From Arthrobacter sp. SLBN-112 (GTDB lineage Bacteria > Actinomycetota > Actinomycetes > Actinomycetales > Micrococcaceae), in NCBI RefSeq assembly GCF_006715225.1, contig NZ_VFMU01000001.1, forward strand, positions 3,348,001 through 3,412,000: DNA of 64,000 nucleotides, read 5' to 3'. How positions within the stretch are numbered: the stretch's first letter is position 1; every line of letters starts with the position of its first letter. Shown piece after piece: positions 37,963-51,200 of the stretch. The notes under the pieces are model-generated. The model did no database searches and was not told where the DNA came from. It saw only the letters and a list, made by a program, of their open reading frames with translations. The position numbers and the translations under genes were made by a program.

Positions 37963-39035
37963 AGATCGTCATTGATGCACGTTTCACCCGTACCGACCAT
38001 CACGACGGCATCAGCCGCTACGGAGCCAGCCTGATCGCTGCCACGGCGAAGATCGCTGACGTCTCCATGCTGGTTTCCGACGTCCGGCAGCTTGCACTCC
38101 TCCCGGACGTGCCGTACACGCTCATCAGCAGCCCGCTGTCACCGCTGGAACTCTTCGTTGCCCGGAAGGTCAACGCCATCGGGGCGGACGTGGTGGTGTG
38201 CCCCATGCAAACCATGGGCACCTGGGGGCGGAAGTACGGGCTGATCCTGACCCTGCACGACCTCATCTACTATGAGCACCCTGCTCCCCCGGGGTTCCTG
38301 CCGGCCCCCGTCAGGGTGCTCTGGCGCCTCTACCACAAGGCGTTCTGGCCGCAGCGGCTCCTGCTCAACCGGGCCGATACCGTGGCCACGATCAGCCGGA
38401 CCACAGAGGCCCTGATGGCCAAGTACCGTTTGACGAAAAGGCCCGTGCGCATTATCGCCAACGCACCCCAACCGGCGCAGGAACCACGCAAGCCGGACCA
38501 CGGCGCGGACAAAACGATCATTTACATGGGTTCATTCATGCCCTACAAGAACGTGGAAACCATGGTGGCAGGCATGGCAGGGCTGCCCGGTTACACGCTC
38601 CACCTGCTCAGCCGGATCACGCCGCAGCGGAGGGCGGAACTGGAACGCATCGTCCCGCCGGGCGCCTCCGTGGTGTTCCACAACGGCGTGACCGACGCGG
38701 AGTATGACGGGCTGCTGCGCCGGGCAACGGCACTGGTGAGCCTGTCCCGGGCCGAGGGATACGGCCTTCCCCTCGTGGAGGCCATGGCGGTGGGGACCCC
38801 GGTGATCGCCAGCGACATTCCGATCTTCCGCGAAGTGGGATCCGACGCTGCCATCTACGTGGATCCGGAGTCTCCCGGGCAGTTCGCGGACGCTGTGCGG
38901 CAACTGCAGGATGAGCGGCACTGGCAGGAGATGTCGCGCCGCTCCCTGGCCCGGGCAGCGGAGTTCAGCTGGGATGAATCGGCACGCCAACTGGTGGACG
39001 CGGCGCACGAGGTAGTGGCGAAAAGGCATCACTAA
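37959..39035 (+). CDS. glycosyltransferase family 4 (GT-B) protein
   Basis: 358-residue GT-B glycosyltransferase. The N-terminal acceptor domain starts MKIVIDARFTR and includes DDGISRYG-like and LTLHDLIYYEHP segments; the C-terminal donor domain has YMGSFMPYKNVETMV, the GT4 signature SRAEGYGLPLVEAMAVGTPV and DIPIFREVGSDAAIYVDP. It probably moves a sugar from a nucleotide sugar to a lipid or glycan. It is coupled to the upstream hydrolase. Its 3' end faces priA with only 12 bases between the stops and no visible terminator. Confidence 0.9.
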   Translation: MKIVIDARFTRTDHHDGISRYGASLIAATAKIADVSMLVSDVRQLALLPDVPYTLISSPLSPLELFVARKVNAIGADVVVCPMQTMGTWGRKYGLILTLHDLIYYEHPAPPGFLPAPVRVLWRLYHKAFWPQRLLLNRADTVATISRTTEALMAKYRLTKRPVRIIANAPQPAQEPRKPDHGADKTIIYMGSFMPYKNVETMVAGMAGLPGYTLHLLSRITPQRRAELERIVPPGASVVFHNGVTDAEYDGLLRRATALVSLSRAEGYGLPLVEAMAVGTPVIASDIPIFREVGSDAAIYVDPESPGQFADAVRQLQDERHWQEMSRRSLARAAEFSWDESARQLVDAAHEVVAKRHH

Positions 39036-39047
39036 GGACGTCACCAC

Positions 39048-41132
39048 TTAGAGGACGTCAACTCCGTCCAGGCGCAGCTGCACGGGGTCCGTGGCCCGTT
39101 TGGCGGCCACGGCTGCGCGGGTCACCCGCAGGACACGGACGACGGCGGTGGCCTGGCCGTAAGGAAAGAACAGCAGTGTCCGCACGTCCTCGGCCGAGCG
39201 CCTGCCGGAGGGCGGTGCGGTCAGCAGGAGCGGCGCCGGGCCCGCGGCGCGGACTGTTATGCCCGTGCGGGCAAGGTCCGCTTCCACGGCTCCGGTGTAG
39301 TGTTCGACGGCGGCGCGCGGCCCGGTTACGGAAGCGATCCGCACCGCGGGGGGAAGCTGCAGCTCCACGCGCAGGGACAGCTCCCGCTGCGCATAGCCGG
39401 CCGGGTCCCATCGCAGCAGGGCGCCGGTGCCGGCGGTCTCCGTTGCGGTGACCACCACCAGCCCGCCGTCCGGGGCGGGGCGCACCAGGGCAGCGGCGTT
39501 GAACCAGCGGCGCACGGTGTCTTCGCCCGCGCGGAGGGTTTCCCGGCGCAACAGGGAATCACCGTCCAGCAGCAGGGCGGCGGCATACCCGGTCTCCGCG
39601 ACCGGTTCGGCCCCCACCGTTGCCACCACCAGCGCCCTGCCCGCGCCCACCGCGGCTTTCACCTGGTCCCCTGAAGAGGTGATGACCGTTGTGCCGGGAA
39701 ACGCCCGGCCAAGCTCCTCGGCTGTGCGCAGGACTCCGGTGGCCCCTTTCCGGAGCTGCCGGCCGCCGCAGTGGGAGCACTTCCAGTCCGGGGCCGGCGT
39801 GGAACACCACCGGCACTGCGGCAGGGCGGACGTGCCGGCCAGCGCCAGGGGTCCCTGGCAGTTACCGCAGCGGGCCGGTTCCCGGCATGCTTCACACACC
39901 AGCGAGGGCGCGTACCCTGCCCTGGCAACCTGGACCAGGACGGGACCGCGCTCGAGACCCTCCTTGGCGGCCTGCCATGCTGCGTGCGGCAGCCGCGCGA
40001 TGGTTGCCAGCGGGTCCCGTTCCTGCTCGAAGCTGTCGGCAGTGCTGAGGACGCGTGGAACAGTCCTGCGGACGGTGGCACGCTCGGTTGCTACCGGGAC
40101 GGCCCACCCGGCTTCCACCAGCCGCTGGACCTCGGTGCTGCGTGCATGCCCTGCAAGGAGGCAGGCAGTATTTTCCTGCTCGGCCCGAAGGAGCAGGACT
40201 TCCCGGGCATGGGCGTATGGTGCGCGCTGCTCGATGTGGAGGTCGTCGCCGTCGTCCCAGCACGCGACGAGCCCCAAGTGCCGCACCGGGGCGAAGGCGG
40301 CTGAGCGCGTACCGATGGCGATGGTGGCCGTGCCTGCGAGCAGGCGCAGGAAGCTCCGGTACCGGGGTGTGGGGCCGTCGTCGGCCGTGAGCCTGGCCAC
40401 GGCCGTCCCAGGCACCAGGTCCTTGAGTGCCTGCTCCAGCCGGTCGAGGTCCCGGTAGTCGGGAACCACCAGCAGCGCGCCCCTGCCGGAGGCATAAGCT
40501 GCAGCAGCGGCCTGGGCAAGCATGGCCGGCCAACCGGCGGGACCGTAGCCCTGCAGCGGGTTGACGGCGGCGCGCGGGGATCCTCCGGCGGCCAGATGCC
40601 GGAGGAACGCGGCACCGGTGCGGTAGGCGGTCCAGGCTGAAGAGCCGGACGTGCCGGGCATGGGCTGGGCGCCCTCGACCTCGGCGGCGTCCAGGGAGCC
40701 GGGATAATCCTTTTCCAGCCTGGCGACGCGCGGTGGAACGGCGAGGCGCAGGACATCGCTGACCGTCCCTGCGTAGCGGGCAGCGACGGCGTTGGCGAGG
40801 TCCCTGACGGCGGGCGTGAGGACCGGAACCGGGGACACGACTTTTGCCAGGGGCACCAGGGTGTGCCCGGCGTCGGACTGCGCCACGCGTTCAAGGAGGA
40901 ATCCGCTGAGGTCCTGGCCGTTGAACTTGACCTTGACCCGGACTCCGGGCTGGGCTGCCTGGTCAAGCGCAACCGGGACTGCGTAGTCGAAGGGGCGGTC
41001 CAGATGCGGCAGCGGGGACTCAATGAGGACCCGCGCCACCGGAAGTTGCTCCGCCAGGTCAAGGCCGCCCGGCGTCTGCCGTGTGGGGAAACCCTGCAGC
41101 AGTGAGGGCTGGACGGAACTGTCAGGAGCCAT
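39048..41132 (-). CDS. priA: PriA-like primosomal protein N' with degenerate helicase motifs
   Basis: 694-residue PriA homologue. The N-terminal 3'-DNA-binding domain is recognisable (VARVLIESPLPHLDRPFDYA, FNGQDLSGFLLE), as are the zinc-finger cysteines (CEACREPARCGNCQG, CRWCSTPAPDWKCSHCGG). The Walker A loop expected after about residue 200 is missing: there is no GSGKT, only an Ala/Gly-rich stretch, and DEAH is replaced by CWDDGDD. Mycobacterial PriA proteins are known to lack the ATPase motif in the same way, so it may act as a structural primosome factor rather than a helicase. Last gene of the long pyr-metK block. Confidence 0.9.
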   Translation of the reverse strand: MAPDSSVQPSLLQGFPTRQTPGGLDLAEQLPVARVLIESPLPHLDRPFDYAVPVALDQAAQPGVRVKVKFNGQDLSGFLLERVAQSDAGHTLVPLAKVVSPVPVLTPAVRDLANAVAARYAGTVSDVLRLAVPPRVARLEKDYPGSLDAAEVEGAQPMPGTSGSSAWTAYRTGAAFLRHLAAGGSPRAAVNPLQGYGPAGWPAMLAQAAAAAYASGRGALLVVPDYRDLDRLEQALKDLVPGTAVARLTADDGPTPRYRSFLRLLAGTATIAIGTRSAAFAPVRHLGLVACWDDGDDLHIEQRAPYAHAREVLLLRAEQENTACLLAGHARSTEVQRLVEAGWAVPVATERATVRRTVPRVLSTADSFEQERDPLATIARLPHAAWQAAKEGLERGPVLVQVARAGYAPSLVCEACREPARCGNCQGPLALAGTSALPQCRWCSTPAPDWKCSHCGGRQLRKGATGVLRTAEELGRAFPGTTVITSSGDQVKAAVGAGRALVVATVGAEPVAETGYAAALLLDGDSLLRRETLRAGEDTVRRWFNAAALVRPAPDGGLVVVTATETAGTGALLRWDPAGYAQRELSLRVELQLPPAVRIASVTGPRAAVEHYTGAVEADLARTGITVRAAGPAPLLLTAPPSGRRSAEDVRTLLFFPYGQATAVVRVLRVTRAAVAAKRATDPVQLRLDGVDVL

Positions 41133-41242
41133 GGCAGTTACCTCCGTTCAGCGACCGGGTTGGACAGGAACAGCCAAGCACCGGGCACTGACATTGGACT
41201 TCCGGCCTGGGTGATTGTGCTTCCGCCCTGGGCGGGAGCGGA

Positions 41243-42478
<1,236 letters not shown>

Positions 42479-42484
42479 TCAACT

Positions 42485-42490
42485 ACCTTA
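42485..42490 (-). promoter_or_regulatory. -10 box of leaderless metK promoter
   Basis: TAAGGT at -12 to -7 relative to the metK GTG. CTGACG lies upstream but 20 bases away, too far for a standard -35. An inverted repeat CAGGTT/AACCTG (42584-42606) sits further upstream, just past the coaBC stop. Confidence 0.5.
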
Positions 42491-42613
42491 CTGGTTGGTG
42501 TCGGCACTCCCGTCAGGGAGAAGTCTGTAGATGTCCCCGTGCTAAGCAAAGGTGGCCGGAAACACTTCAGGCCGGGGGTGGAACAGGTTCAGCTGAAGGA
42601 AACCTGGTCCAGG

Positions 42614-43846
42614 TCACAAAGAAACATGGTTCAGTTCAAAGCTGACGCGGCGGATGATGGCTTCCGAAACCTCTGTCTTGGTTCCTGATGCTTCCTGTGG
42701 TTCGGAGCCGGAGCGCGACAGGATGACCACCGAATTGGAGTCCTGCCCAAAGACCTTGTCCGTCCCCACGTGGTTCACCACCAGCAGGTCGCAGCCTTTC
42801 CGCTGGAGTTTTGCTTCCGCGTAGGCCAGGACATCGCCCTGGCTGTCCCCGGTTTCGGCGGCGAAACCGACGATGAGTTGCCCGGCTCCGGCAGCACCGG
42901 CGGTGCGCTGCTCCACGAGCTCCTGCAAAATATCGGGGTTGCGGACCAGGGTAATGACGGGATCGGCGGTGTCCTCCCGCTTCTTGATCTTGGTGTCCGA
43001 GACTTCGGCCGGGCGGAAATCGGCCACGGCTGCGGACATGATGACGACGTCGGACACGGCAGCGGCGTGCAGTGCGGCTTCCCGGAGTTGCAGGGCCGTC
43101 TCTACGCGCACCACTTCCACACCCGCCGGCGGTGGAACGTCCATGTGGGCTGCCAGCAACCGTACGGAAGCGCCCGCGTTGCGTGCTGCGACGGCAAGTG
43201 CCACCCCCTGTTTGCCGGAGGAGCGGTTGCCGAGGAAGCGCACGGGGTCCAGCGGTTCGCGGGTTCCGCCGGCGCTGATGGTGACGGTGCGGCCGGCAAG
43301 GGGAAGCTGGTAGTCGCCCTGTCCCTGCAGCAGGGCCATGGCTGCGTCGAAGATCACTTGGGGCTCCGGAAGCCTTCCGGGCCCCGAGTCGGCGCCTGTC
43401 AGCCTGCCCGAGGCGGGCTCCAGGACAGCGACTCCGCGGCTGCGGAGCGTTTCCACGTTGGCCCGGGTGGCGGCATGCTGCCACATTTCGGTGTGCATCG
43501 CGGGGGCGAACAGCACCGGACCGTGGGCCATCAGCAGGGTGTTGGTGAGCAGGTCCCCGGCCTGGCCGGTGGCAGCCTTCGCCAGGAGGTCCGCCGTGGC
43601 GGGTGCCACCACCACCAGGTCTGCCTCATGGCCGAGGCGCACGTGGTTGACCAGGTGCACGTCATCGAAAACACTGTTGCTGACCGGGTTTCCGGACAGC
43701 GCCTCCCAGGTGGCGGTTCCGATGAAGCGGGTGGACGCCTCAGTGGGAATCACCGTGACGTCATGGCCGGCTTCAGTAAAAAGCCGGAGGAGCGATGCCA
43801 CCTTGTAGGCGGCGATCCCTCCCCCGACTCCGAGGACTATGCGCAC
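42614..43846 (-). CDS. coaBC: bifunctional phosphopantothenoylcysteine decarboxylase/phosphopantothenate-cysteine ligase
   Basis: Catalyses two coenzyme A steps: joins cysteine to 4'-phosphopantothenate (CoaB, C-terminal half) and decarboxylates the product (CoaC, N-terminal half, FMN). CoaC motifs: VGGGIAAYK, the catalytic His in HVRLGHEADLVVVAPATA and PAMHTEMW. CoaB part: ISAGGTREPLDPVRFLGNRS, AAVADFRPAEV with the linked KIKK segment, VGFAAETGD. 410 aa, standard length. It lies 38 bases downstream of rpoZ, a widespread gene order. Confidence 0.96.
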   Translation of the reverse strand: MRIVLGVGGGIAAYKVASLLRLFTEAGHDVTVIPTEASTRFIGTATWEALSGNPVSNSVFDDVHLVNHVRLGHEADLVVVAPATADLLAKAATGQAGDLLTNTLLMAHGPVLFAPAMHTEMWQHAATRANVETLRSRGVAVLEPASGRLTGADSGPGRLPEPQVIFDAAMALLQGQGDYQLPLAGRTVTISAGGTREPLDPVRFLGNRSSGKQGVALAVAARNAGASVRLLAAHMDVPPPAGVEVVRVETALQLREAALHAAAVSDVVIMSAAVADFRPAEVSDTKIKKREDTADPVITLVRNPDILQELVEQRTAGAAGAGQLIVGFAAETGDSQGDVLAYAEAKLQRKGCDLLVVNHVGTDKVFGQDSNSVVILSRSGSEPQEASGTKTEVSEAIIRRVSFELNHVSL

Positions 43847-43884
43847 GTGACCTCCGTCAACAGCAAGTCAGTTCAGCGGCAGGA

Positions 43885-44145
43885 TTACTCTGCGGCTTCG
43901 ATCGGCGTGGAAACCAGCTTGCCTTCGTTGATCTCGCGCAGCGCGATGGACAGCGACTTTTCGTTCAGCTTGGTGTCAACCAGGGGTCCGACGTATTCGA
44001 ACAGGCCCTCGTGCAGCTGGGCGTAGTAGGCGTTGATCTGACGAGCACGCTTGGCACCGAAGATCACCAGGCCGTACTTGGAGTCGGCTGCCTCGAGCAG
44101 CGAGTCGATCGGCGGGTTGATGATGCCTTCAAGGTTCGTGGACAC
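43885..44145 (-). CDS. rpoZ: DNA-directed RNA polymerase subunit omega
   Basis: Small core RNA polymerase subunit that assists beta' folding. The 86-residue protein contains the conserved [20 protein letters not shown], the KRARQIN helix and [13 protein letters not shown]. The GTG start lies 15 bases after the gmk stop. The order gmk-rpoZ-coaBC-metK is typical of actinobacteria. Confidence 0.96.
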   Translation of the reverse strand: MSTNLEGIINPPIDSLLEAADSKYGLVIFGAKRARQINAYYAQLHEGLFEYVGPLVDTKLNEKSLSIALREINEGKLVSTPIEAAE

Positions 44146-44160
44146 GAATTCTCCAAATTC

Positions 44161-44754
44161 CTAGCGGGCTGACGGTTCCGGCAGGTGTGGATGCGGTGTC
44201 AGCCCCATGAGTGAAACAAGCTCGTCCGCTGCCCGGCGGACGTCGTCATTGATGACGGTGTGGTCGAACTCCGGTTCAGCAGCAAGTTCCAGTTTAGCGG
44301 TTTCCAGGCGCTGCTGCTGTTCTTCGGGTGTTTCGGTGCCGCGGCCCACCAGCCGGCGGACCATCTCGTCCCAGGTGGGCGGGGCCAGGAAGACGAACTG
44401 GGCGTCCGGAACGGCTTCCTTGACCTGGCGTGCACCCTGCAGGTCGATCTCCAGCAGCACGGAGCGGCCCTCTGCGATGGCCTGGTTCACGGTGCTCTTC
44501 AGGGTGCCGTAGGTGTTCTGCCCGTGGACGACGGCCCACTCAAGGAGTTCGCCGTCGGCGATGAGCTGTTCGAACTCGTCCTTGGTCTTGAAGAAGTAGT
44601 GGACGCCGTCCACCTCCCCGGGCCGGGGCGCCCGGGTGGTGGCTGAAACGGAAAGCCAGACTTCGGGGTAGTTGTCACGGATGTAGGTGGACACGGTGCC
44701 TTTGCCAACAGCCGTCGGACCAGCGAGGACTGTCAGTCCAGGTTTCTTGCTCAC
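44161..44754 (-). CDS. gmk: guanylate kinase
   Basis: Phosphorylates GMP to GDP with ATP. From the GTG at 44752-44754 (AAGGA just upstream) it is 197 aa. P-loop [15 protein letters not shown]-binding [21 protein letters not shown] and [15 protein letters not shown], and [12 protein letters not shown] are present. An in-frame start 16 codons upstream would overlap mihF and is not preferred. It follows mihF, 44 bases away. Confidence 0.95.
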   Translation of the reverse strand: MSKKPGLTVLAGPTAVGKGTVSTYIRDNYPEVWLSVSATTRAPRPGEVDGVHYFFKTKDEFEQLIADGELLEWAVVHGQNTYGTLKSTVNQAIAEGRSVLLEIDLQGARQVKEAVPDAQFVFLAPPTWDEMVRRLVGRGTETPEEQQQRLETAKLELAAEPEFDHTVINDDVRRAADELVSLMGLTPHPHLPEPSAR

Positions 44755-44798
44755 GTATTCCTTTTGCCGCAGTTGGGGAAAGACAGGCGCCGCCTGCC

Positions 44799-45116
44799 TC
44801 AATGCTCGTCTATAAAATCTACCAGCGCCCGGCGTTGGTGGATGCCCAGGCCCCGGACCCTGCGGGAGGCAGCGATGCCCAGCTGCTGCATGATGGCCGC
44901 GGCCCGCACCTTCCCGATGCCGGGAAGGGCCTCGAGCAGTTCCGAGACCTTCATGCGGGCCAGGGCGTCGTCCTCAAGGGCGGAGCTGATGATGTCCGCC
45001 GCGGACCTGTCGCCGTTCCGGAGGCTTTCCTTGGCTGCGGCACGGGTGGCCCTGGCCGCTGCTGCCTTGCCCAGGGCGTCGGCCCGTTCAGATGCGGATA
45101 GAGGTCGCAGGACCAT
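44799..45116 (-). CDS. mihF: actinobacterial integration host factor (mIHF)
   Basis: Nucleoid-associated DNA-bending protein unrelated to E. coli IHF, essential in mycobacteria. From the ATG (45114-45116) it is 105 aa: a charged N-terminal helix ([18 protein letters not shown]), then the S13-like helix-turn-helix [20 protein letters not shown] and [20 protein letters not shown] three codons upstream is possible. It has its own promoter (45178-45206) and a 20-bp palindrome in its leader. It lies between pyrF and gmk, the family's usual place. Confidence 0.93.
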   Translation of the reverse strand: MVLRPLSASERADALGKAAAARATRAAAKESLRNGDRSAADIISSALEDDALARMKVSELLEALPGIGKVRAAAIMQQLGIAASRRVRGLGIHQRRALVDFIDEH

Positions 45117-45147
45117 CACGGACACCCCCGGATTCGGCGGATTTCAT

Positions 45148-45167
45148 CCAAGGGCGGCCGCCCTTGG
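45148..45167. promoter_or_regulatory. 20-bp perfect palindrome in the mihF leader
   Basis: CCAAGGGCGG joined directly to its own complement. It lies 32 bases upstream of the mihF ATG and just downstream of the predicted start site (about 45171). No U-tract follows, so it is not an ordinary pyrF terminator. It could be an autoregulatory operator or a 5' stabilising hairpin. Confidence 0.55.
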
Positions 45168-45177
45168 ACCTGTCCTG

Positions 45178-45206
45178 AAACTACCCTTTGGTGCAGCCCG
45201 AATCAA
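45178..45206 (-). promoter_or_regulatory. mihF promoter
   Basis: TTGATT (45201-45206), a 17-base spacer and TAGTTT (45178-45183) on the minus strand, one of the better -35/-10 pairs in the window. It lies in the 110-base pyrF-mihF gap and would give a leader of about 55 bases. Confidence 0.55.
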
Positions 45207-45226
45207 TGCATCCAGGCAATTGCAGC

Positions 45227-46097
45227 CTATTGTCCGCGCAGCCCGTCCAGTGTGCGCAGGGCGGCCTCCCGCAGGCCGCGGACCTGCGGACCTGCCGAAA
45301 GGATGTCGCGGCTGGAGGTTCCCAGGACCAGCGGGTAGGCGTCGCCGAAGGTGGCCCGAAGGTCCGCCGGCGTGGCCCCCTGCGCTCCCAGGCCGGGCGC
45401 CAGGATGGGGCCGCGGACGGCAGCGAGATCCATATCCAGATCCGTCAAGGCTGACCCCACGGTGGCGCCGACCACCAGGCCCACGGAGCCCAGGTCGCCC
45501 CCGTACCGGGAGTTTTCGGCAGCTGCCGCTTCCGTGATCCTGCGCGCCACGGAATCCCTTCCGCCAACATGCTGGACCGAAGCTCCTTCAGGGTTGGAGG
45601 TCAGCGCCAGCACGAAAACACCGCGTCCGGTTTCCGCCGCGAGGTCAAGTGCAGGGCGCAGCGACTCGAAGCCAAGGTAGGGGCTCAACGTGACGGAGTC
45701 CGCCGCCAGCGGGGACTCGTCCCGCAGCCAGGCGTCGGCATAGGCGGCCATGGTGGAACCGATGTCGCCGCGTTTGGCGTCGGCGATGCTCAGGACAGAC
45801 TCGTCCCGGGCGGTGGCCAGGATTTCCTCCAGTACCGCCATGCCGGCTGATCCGTGGCGTTCGTAAAGTGCCACCTGCGGTTTTACCGCGGCAGCGAGCG
45901 GAGCCACCGCCTCCAGGACCGTCAGGGAAAAGCGCCGAAGCCCGGCGGCGTCGTCGTCCAGTCCCCAGCTCTTCAGCAGTGCCGGGTGCGGGTCGATGCC
46001 CACGCAAAGCGGGCCGCGGGCGGCCATGGCCGCACCGAGCCGGGAGCCGAAGGACTCCCGGCCGGCGGCGGATACCGGGCTGTTGGCTGATGCCTGC

Positions 46098-46105
<8 letters not shown>
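45227..46105 (-). CDS. pyrF: orotidine 5'-phosphate decarboxylase (type 2)
   Basis: Last step of UMP synthesis: decarboxylates OMP. From the ATG at 46103-46105 it is 292 aa, the longer type 2 (mycobacterial) form. [15 protein letters not shown] and the catalytic block [20 protein letters not shown] with its Asp-Lys-Asp set are present, then the phosphate loop VLGTSSRDI. The start overlaps the end of carB by eight bases. The reading frame runs further upstream only as an antiphase shadow of carB. Confidence 0.95.
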
Positions 46106-49411
<3,306 letters not shown>

Positions 49412-49412
<1 letters not shown>

Positions 49413-50677
49413 TACTTCTTGTCCTCAGTCTTGTTGTCGTTTTTGTGCTCAGCGCCTGCAGGGTGGGCGGCGTCCACGGGCTCCTTGGAAAGGTTGGCGT
49501 TCCTGCCGTCCCGCGTGCCTTCCATGAGCTCGATGAAGCGGTCGAACAGGTAAGCCGCGTCGTGCGGGCCGGCCGCGGCTTCCGGGTGGTACTGCACGGA
49601 GAAGGCCGGGATGTCCAGGCAGGCCAAGCCTTCCACGACGTCGTCGTTCAGGCTGATGTGGCTCACTTCCACCCGGCCGTAGCGTGCCTCGGGGGCCTGC
49701 GTGGCGCCGTCGAGCGGTGCATCCACGGCAAAGCCGTGGTTCTGGGAGGTGATTTCCACCTTGCCGGTGCGGCGGTCCATCACGGGCTGGTTGATGCCGC
49801 GGTGGCCGTAGCGGAGCTTGTAGGTGCCGAAGCCCAGTGCGCGGCCGAGGATCTGGTTGCCGAAGCAGATGCCGAAGTACGGCAGCTTCTCGTCAAGGAC
49901 CGAGCGCAGCAGCTTGACCTGGGCGTCGGCCGTGGCGGGGTCGCCCGGGCCGTTGGACATGAAGAAGCCGTCCGGGTTGACGGCCTTCACGTCCTCGAGG
50001 GTTGCGGTGGCGGGAAGCACGTGGACGCGGACACCGCGCTCGGCGAACCGGACCGGGGTCATGGCCTTGATGCCGAGGTCGATCGCCGCGATGGTGAAGC
50101 GGGGTTCGCCCTCCCAGCCGTGGTCCTTCGGCTCCACGACGTAGGCTTCGTCCACGCTGACTTCCTCGGCCAGGCGCGATCCTTCCATGGGCGCGCTGGC
50201 CAGGACGGCGTCGACCAGTTCCTTGTCCGTGGCCTGGGCTGCCTCGCCGGAGAAGATGCCGGCGCGCATGGTCTTGTGCTCGCGCAGGTGCCGGGTGATG
50301 GCGCGGGTGTCCACGCCCTGGATGCCCACGATGCCCTGGGCCACAAGTTCTTCGTCCAGCGACCGTTCGGAGCGCCAGTTGGAGGGCCGGCGGGCTGCGT
50401 CGCGAACGATGTAGCCTGCCACCCAGATGCGCCGGGACTCGGCGTCGTCATCGTTCACGCCGGTGTTGCCGATGTGCGGGGCCGTCTGGACCACCAGCTG
50501 GCGGGCGTAGGACGGATCGGTGATGGTTTCCTGGTAGCCGGTCATTCCGGTGGCGAAGACGGCCTCGCCCAGGGCGGTACCGGTGGCGCCGTAGCTGGTG
50601 CCGCGGAAAATGCGCCCGTCTTCGAGAACCAGTGTTGCCGGAGCGGAGGTGGTTGCTGTCAATGTATTCGCTTTCAC
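49412..50677 (-). CDS. carA: carbamoyl-phosphate synthase small subunit
   Basis: Glutamine amidotransferase subunit that supplies ammonia to CarB. CPSase_sm N-terminal domain ([30 protein letters not shown]) followed by a class I GATase domain with nucleophile Cys in [17 protein letters not shown] and His/Glu in VQYHPEAA. I chose the GTG at 50675-50677, four bases after the upstream membrane-protein gene, giving 421 aa; a longer form would overlap that gene. The charged C-terminal tail (about 20 residues) is lineage-specific. Confidence 0.95.
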
Positions 50678-50681
50678 TGTC

Positions 50682-51200
50682 TTACTTTCCACTGGTGGCA
50701 CCAGCCGCTGGGGCTGACGAAATCAAATCCTGAAGGGCCTGGTAGAGCACGTCCTTGTCGGCGGCGCGGCGGGTCCGGAAGCCGGTGTCCAGTCCGTGCG
50801 CGCCGAGCGTCCATCCGAGAACCAGCAGGCCGTCCTTTTCCACGAACTTCCCGGCCATGCCGCTGTCCTGCCGGACACCGGTGAGGGAGGATGCGGGGAT
50901 GTAGAGGGCAGGCGCGCCCGACCGTTCGTAGAGGACGCCGTGCGGGTACACCGCGAGGGTGGCGTTGGTGCGGATGCCCAGCCCGTGCACGGCGATCCGG
51001 TCCAGCCAGTCGCCGGCCGTGGTGGTGGCCACGTACTGTCCTTCGGCAACGGCGATGGGCTCGCCGGGCGCGGCGGGCACCTGGGGCAACTGTTCGACGT
51101 CGGACTGGCGCTTCAGGCGGTTGCGCCAGCCTACGCCGAGGAGGACGAACACGACGGCGACCACCGCCAGCATGGCAAGTCCGGGAAGGATCTTGTCCAT
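50682..51200 (-). CDS. small membrane protein of the pyr operon, function unknown
   Basis: 172-residue protein with one N-terminal transmembrane helix (about 5-23), a short basic segment (WRNRLKRQ) and a soluble cytoplasmic beta-rich domain (about 50-160, including [20 protein letters not shown] and [13 protein letters not shown]) that looks PH-like. It sits between pyrC (overlap of one base) and carA (four bases), so it is co-transcribed with UMP biosynthesis genes. Homologues occur at the same place in related actinobacteria as far as I recall, but no role is established. It might tie the operon's enzymes to the membrane; that is speculation. Confidence 0.75.
   Translation of the reverse strand: MDKILPGLAMLAVVAVVFVLLGVGWRNRLKRQSDVEQLPQVPAAPGEPIAVAEGQYVATTTAGDWLDRIAVHGLGIRTNATLAVYPHGVLYERSGAPALYIPASSLTGVRQDSGMAGKFVEKDGLLVLGWTLGAHGLDTGFRTRRAADKDVLYQALQDLISSAPAAGATSGK

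Noticed and set aside
41223..41240. Short GC palindrome after metK as a terminator
   Set aside because: The stem is about 4-6 bp with almost no loop and no U-tract.
42479..42613. SAM riboswitch upstream of metK
   Set aside because: The 135-base gap shows only a short inverted repeat and a -10 box; the conserved SAM-I/SAM-II core is not recognisable.
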